Below, piece after piece: positions 63,500 through 64,000 of a DNA stretch of 64,000 nucleotides (position 1 is the stretch's first letter; every line of letters starts with the position of its first letter). A model generated the notes under the pieces. The model was not told the origin of the DNA. It searched no databases and saw only the letters and a list, made by a program, of their open reading frames with translations. The stretch comes from Crateriforma conspicua (lineage in GTDB: Bacteria > Planctomycetota > Planctomycetia > Pirellulales > Pirellulaceae), in NCBI RefSeq assembly GCF_007752935.1, contig NZ_CP036319.1, positions 3,286,001-3,350,000 on the forward strand, given 5' to 3'. Position numbers and translations under genes: made by a program.

Positions 63500-64000
63500 T
63501 TATGAGAGTACGGGTTGGTTAAACGATTCCACAGTGGGCTGCTTCCGCGAAGGGAGCGCAGCGAACGAAGCGGAAGCAGCCCACTGTGAAGCAAACTCCG
63601 CTGGGGCCATTCCACCGATGCCGCTGTGCGGACGTCGATGGTTGTACGTTTGACGCCATGACTCAATGATCGACTGTGCCTCGGACAAGCTGCTGAACAG
63701 CTCGCACGATAAACACTCATCGCGAAGCCTGCTGTGGAAGCTTTCGACGTAGCCGTTCTGCCAGGGACTGCCCGGTTCGATGTAGGAAGTCCCCACCTCA
63801 ATGAAGTCCAGAAAGGAGCGGACCGCCTTGCTGATGAACTCCGGGCCATTGTCGCTGCGGATGAACGACGGGATGCCGCGGCTGACGAATAAGTCGCTCA
63901 ACAGCGCCACCAAATCGTCGCCGGTGAACTTTCGACCCACTTCCAGTGCAATGCACTCACGAGTGAACTCGTCGATCAGAGAGAGGATCTTCAACGAGCG
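63500..64000 (-). CDS. IS3-family transposase OrfB, C-terminal part
   Basis: The last 166 codons of an rve-type DDE transposase. KILSLIDEFTRECIALEVG contains the first catalytic Asp, FIRSDNGPEFIS the second, and SPWQNGYVESFHSRLRDECL holds the catalytic Glu. YNHRRPHSGIGGMAPAEF is the conserved tail of IS3 OrfB. The frame remains open at the window edge, so the N-terminal part lies beyond. The C-terminal 20 residues cover a strong hairpin (63530-63588). Confidence 0.92.
   Translation of the reverse strand, partial: RSLKILSLIDEFTRECIALEVGRKFTGDDLVALLSDLFVSRGIPSFIRSDNGPEFISKAVRSFLDFIEVGTSYIEPGSPWQNGYVESFHSRLRDECLSCELFSSLSEAQSIIESWRQTYNHRRPHSGIGGMAPAEFASQWAASASFAALPSRKQPTVESFNQPVLS
63530..63588. 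repeat. 19-bp inverted repeat inside the IS3 orfB end
   Basis: CACAGTGGGCTGCTTCCGC (63530-63548) is the exact complement of GCGGAAGCAGCCCACTGTG (63570-63588), with 21 bp between. It lies over the last codons of the transposase. It could act as a terminator or as a transposase-binding end. Confidence 0.85.

Larger units (their letters stand above)
63472..64000 (-). mobile_element. IS3-family insertion sequence, partial (runs off window)
   Basis: The element begins at 63472 with TGGAATGCCCCCATTTCC, a terminus starting with TG as usual in IS3 elements, right at the break in the IS4 copy. It contains the C-terminal half of an IS3 orfB gene. The other end lies beyond the window. Confidence 0.65.

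Overview
The window looks like chromosomal DNA of a marine-type planctomycete, probably Pirellulaceae (Rhodopirellula-like). This rests on family content: a DUF1501 protein paired with a PSD1/DUF1549/DUF1553 cytochrome-like protein, a DUF1559 pilin-like protein, several sulfatases, a PEP-CTERM protein, secreted Gfo/Idh/MocA and VCBS proteins, and a high-GC background. The assignment is an inference from gene families, not a placement by marker gene. I found no rRNA, tRNA or CRISPR.

Region 1 (1-8.4 kb) is the most unusual. An intact quinolinate synthase gene nadA (7213-8367, minus strand) is followed downstream by a roughly 5.6 kb AT-richer cassette. The cassette is followed in turn by a second copy of the last 326 bp of nadA (1237-1562), which has one silent mismatch inside the repeat. 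All cassette genes run on the minus strand: two DUF1573-like exported proteins, each broken by one in-frame stop codon; a 10-cysteine secreted miniprotein; a secreted protein with a C-terminal membrane anchor; a GT-C-type multi-pass glycosyltransferase; and a DUF1559 pilin-like protein. A run of 15 C lies just upstream of the first gene. The layout resembles a mobile or duplicated island sitting at the 3' end of nadA.

Region 2 (8.4-32.5 kb) is mostly ordinary planctomycete chromosome. It holds a conserved hypothetical upstream of nadA, an esterase, a hemolysin-III family membrane protein, and a 3-hydroxyisobutyrate-dehydrogenase-like enzyme. It continues with DUF1501 and PSD1, a PII-like protein with a vWA membrane protein, a short UvrC, a Tat-exported Gfo/Idh/MocA oxidoreductase, a VCBS-repeat protein, a GH3 glucosidase, a sulfatase, two coupled hypotheticals and a patatin phospholipase.

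Region 3 (32.5-39.5 kb) has dispersed intergenic hairpin repeats, a small zinc-ribbon gene and a complete IS4-family element. That element has 13-bp inverted repeats and a 9-bp target duplication. Beyond it lie a GH32-sulfatase operon and a cupin gene.

Region 4 (39.7-49.5 kb) looks like a LacI-controlled carbohydrate locus: a DUF4838/GH67N-like secreted glycosidase with LamG, a sugar isomerase-like TIM barrel, a LacI regulator, a PEP-CTERM protein, a HAD phosphatase and a sodium:solute symporter. The same 14-bp palindrome occurs at the start of the glycosidase gene and upstream of the PEP-CTERM gene, and is the probable operator.

Region 5 (49.5-64 kb) has a TPR protein and a two-partner secretion pair: a giant TpsA exoprotein of about 2630 aa with a beta-propeller-like repeat block and MBG repeats, and a divergent TpsB outer-membrane transporter. 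It ends with an XRE/DUF2975 pair and a decayed second IS4 copy cut by an IS3-family element that runs off the end of the window.
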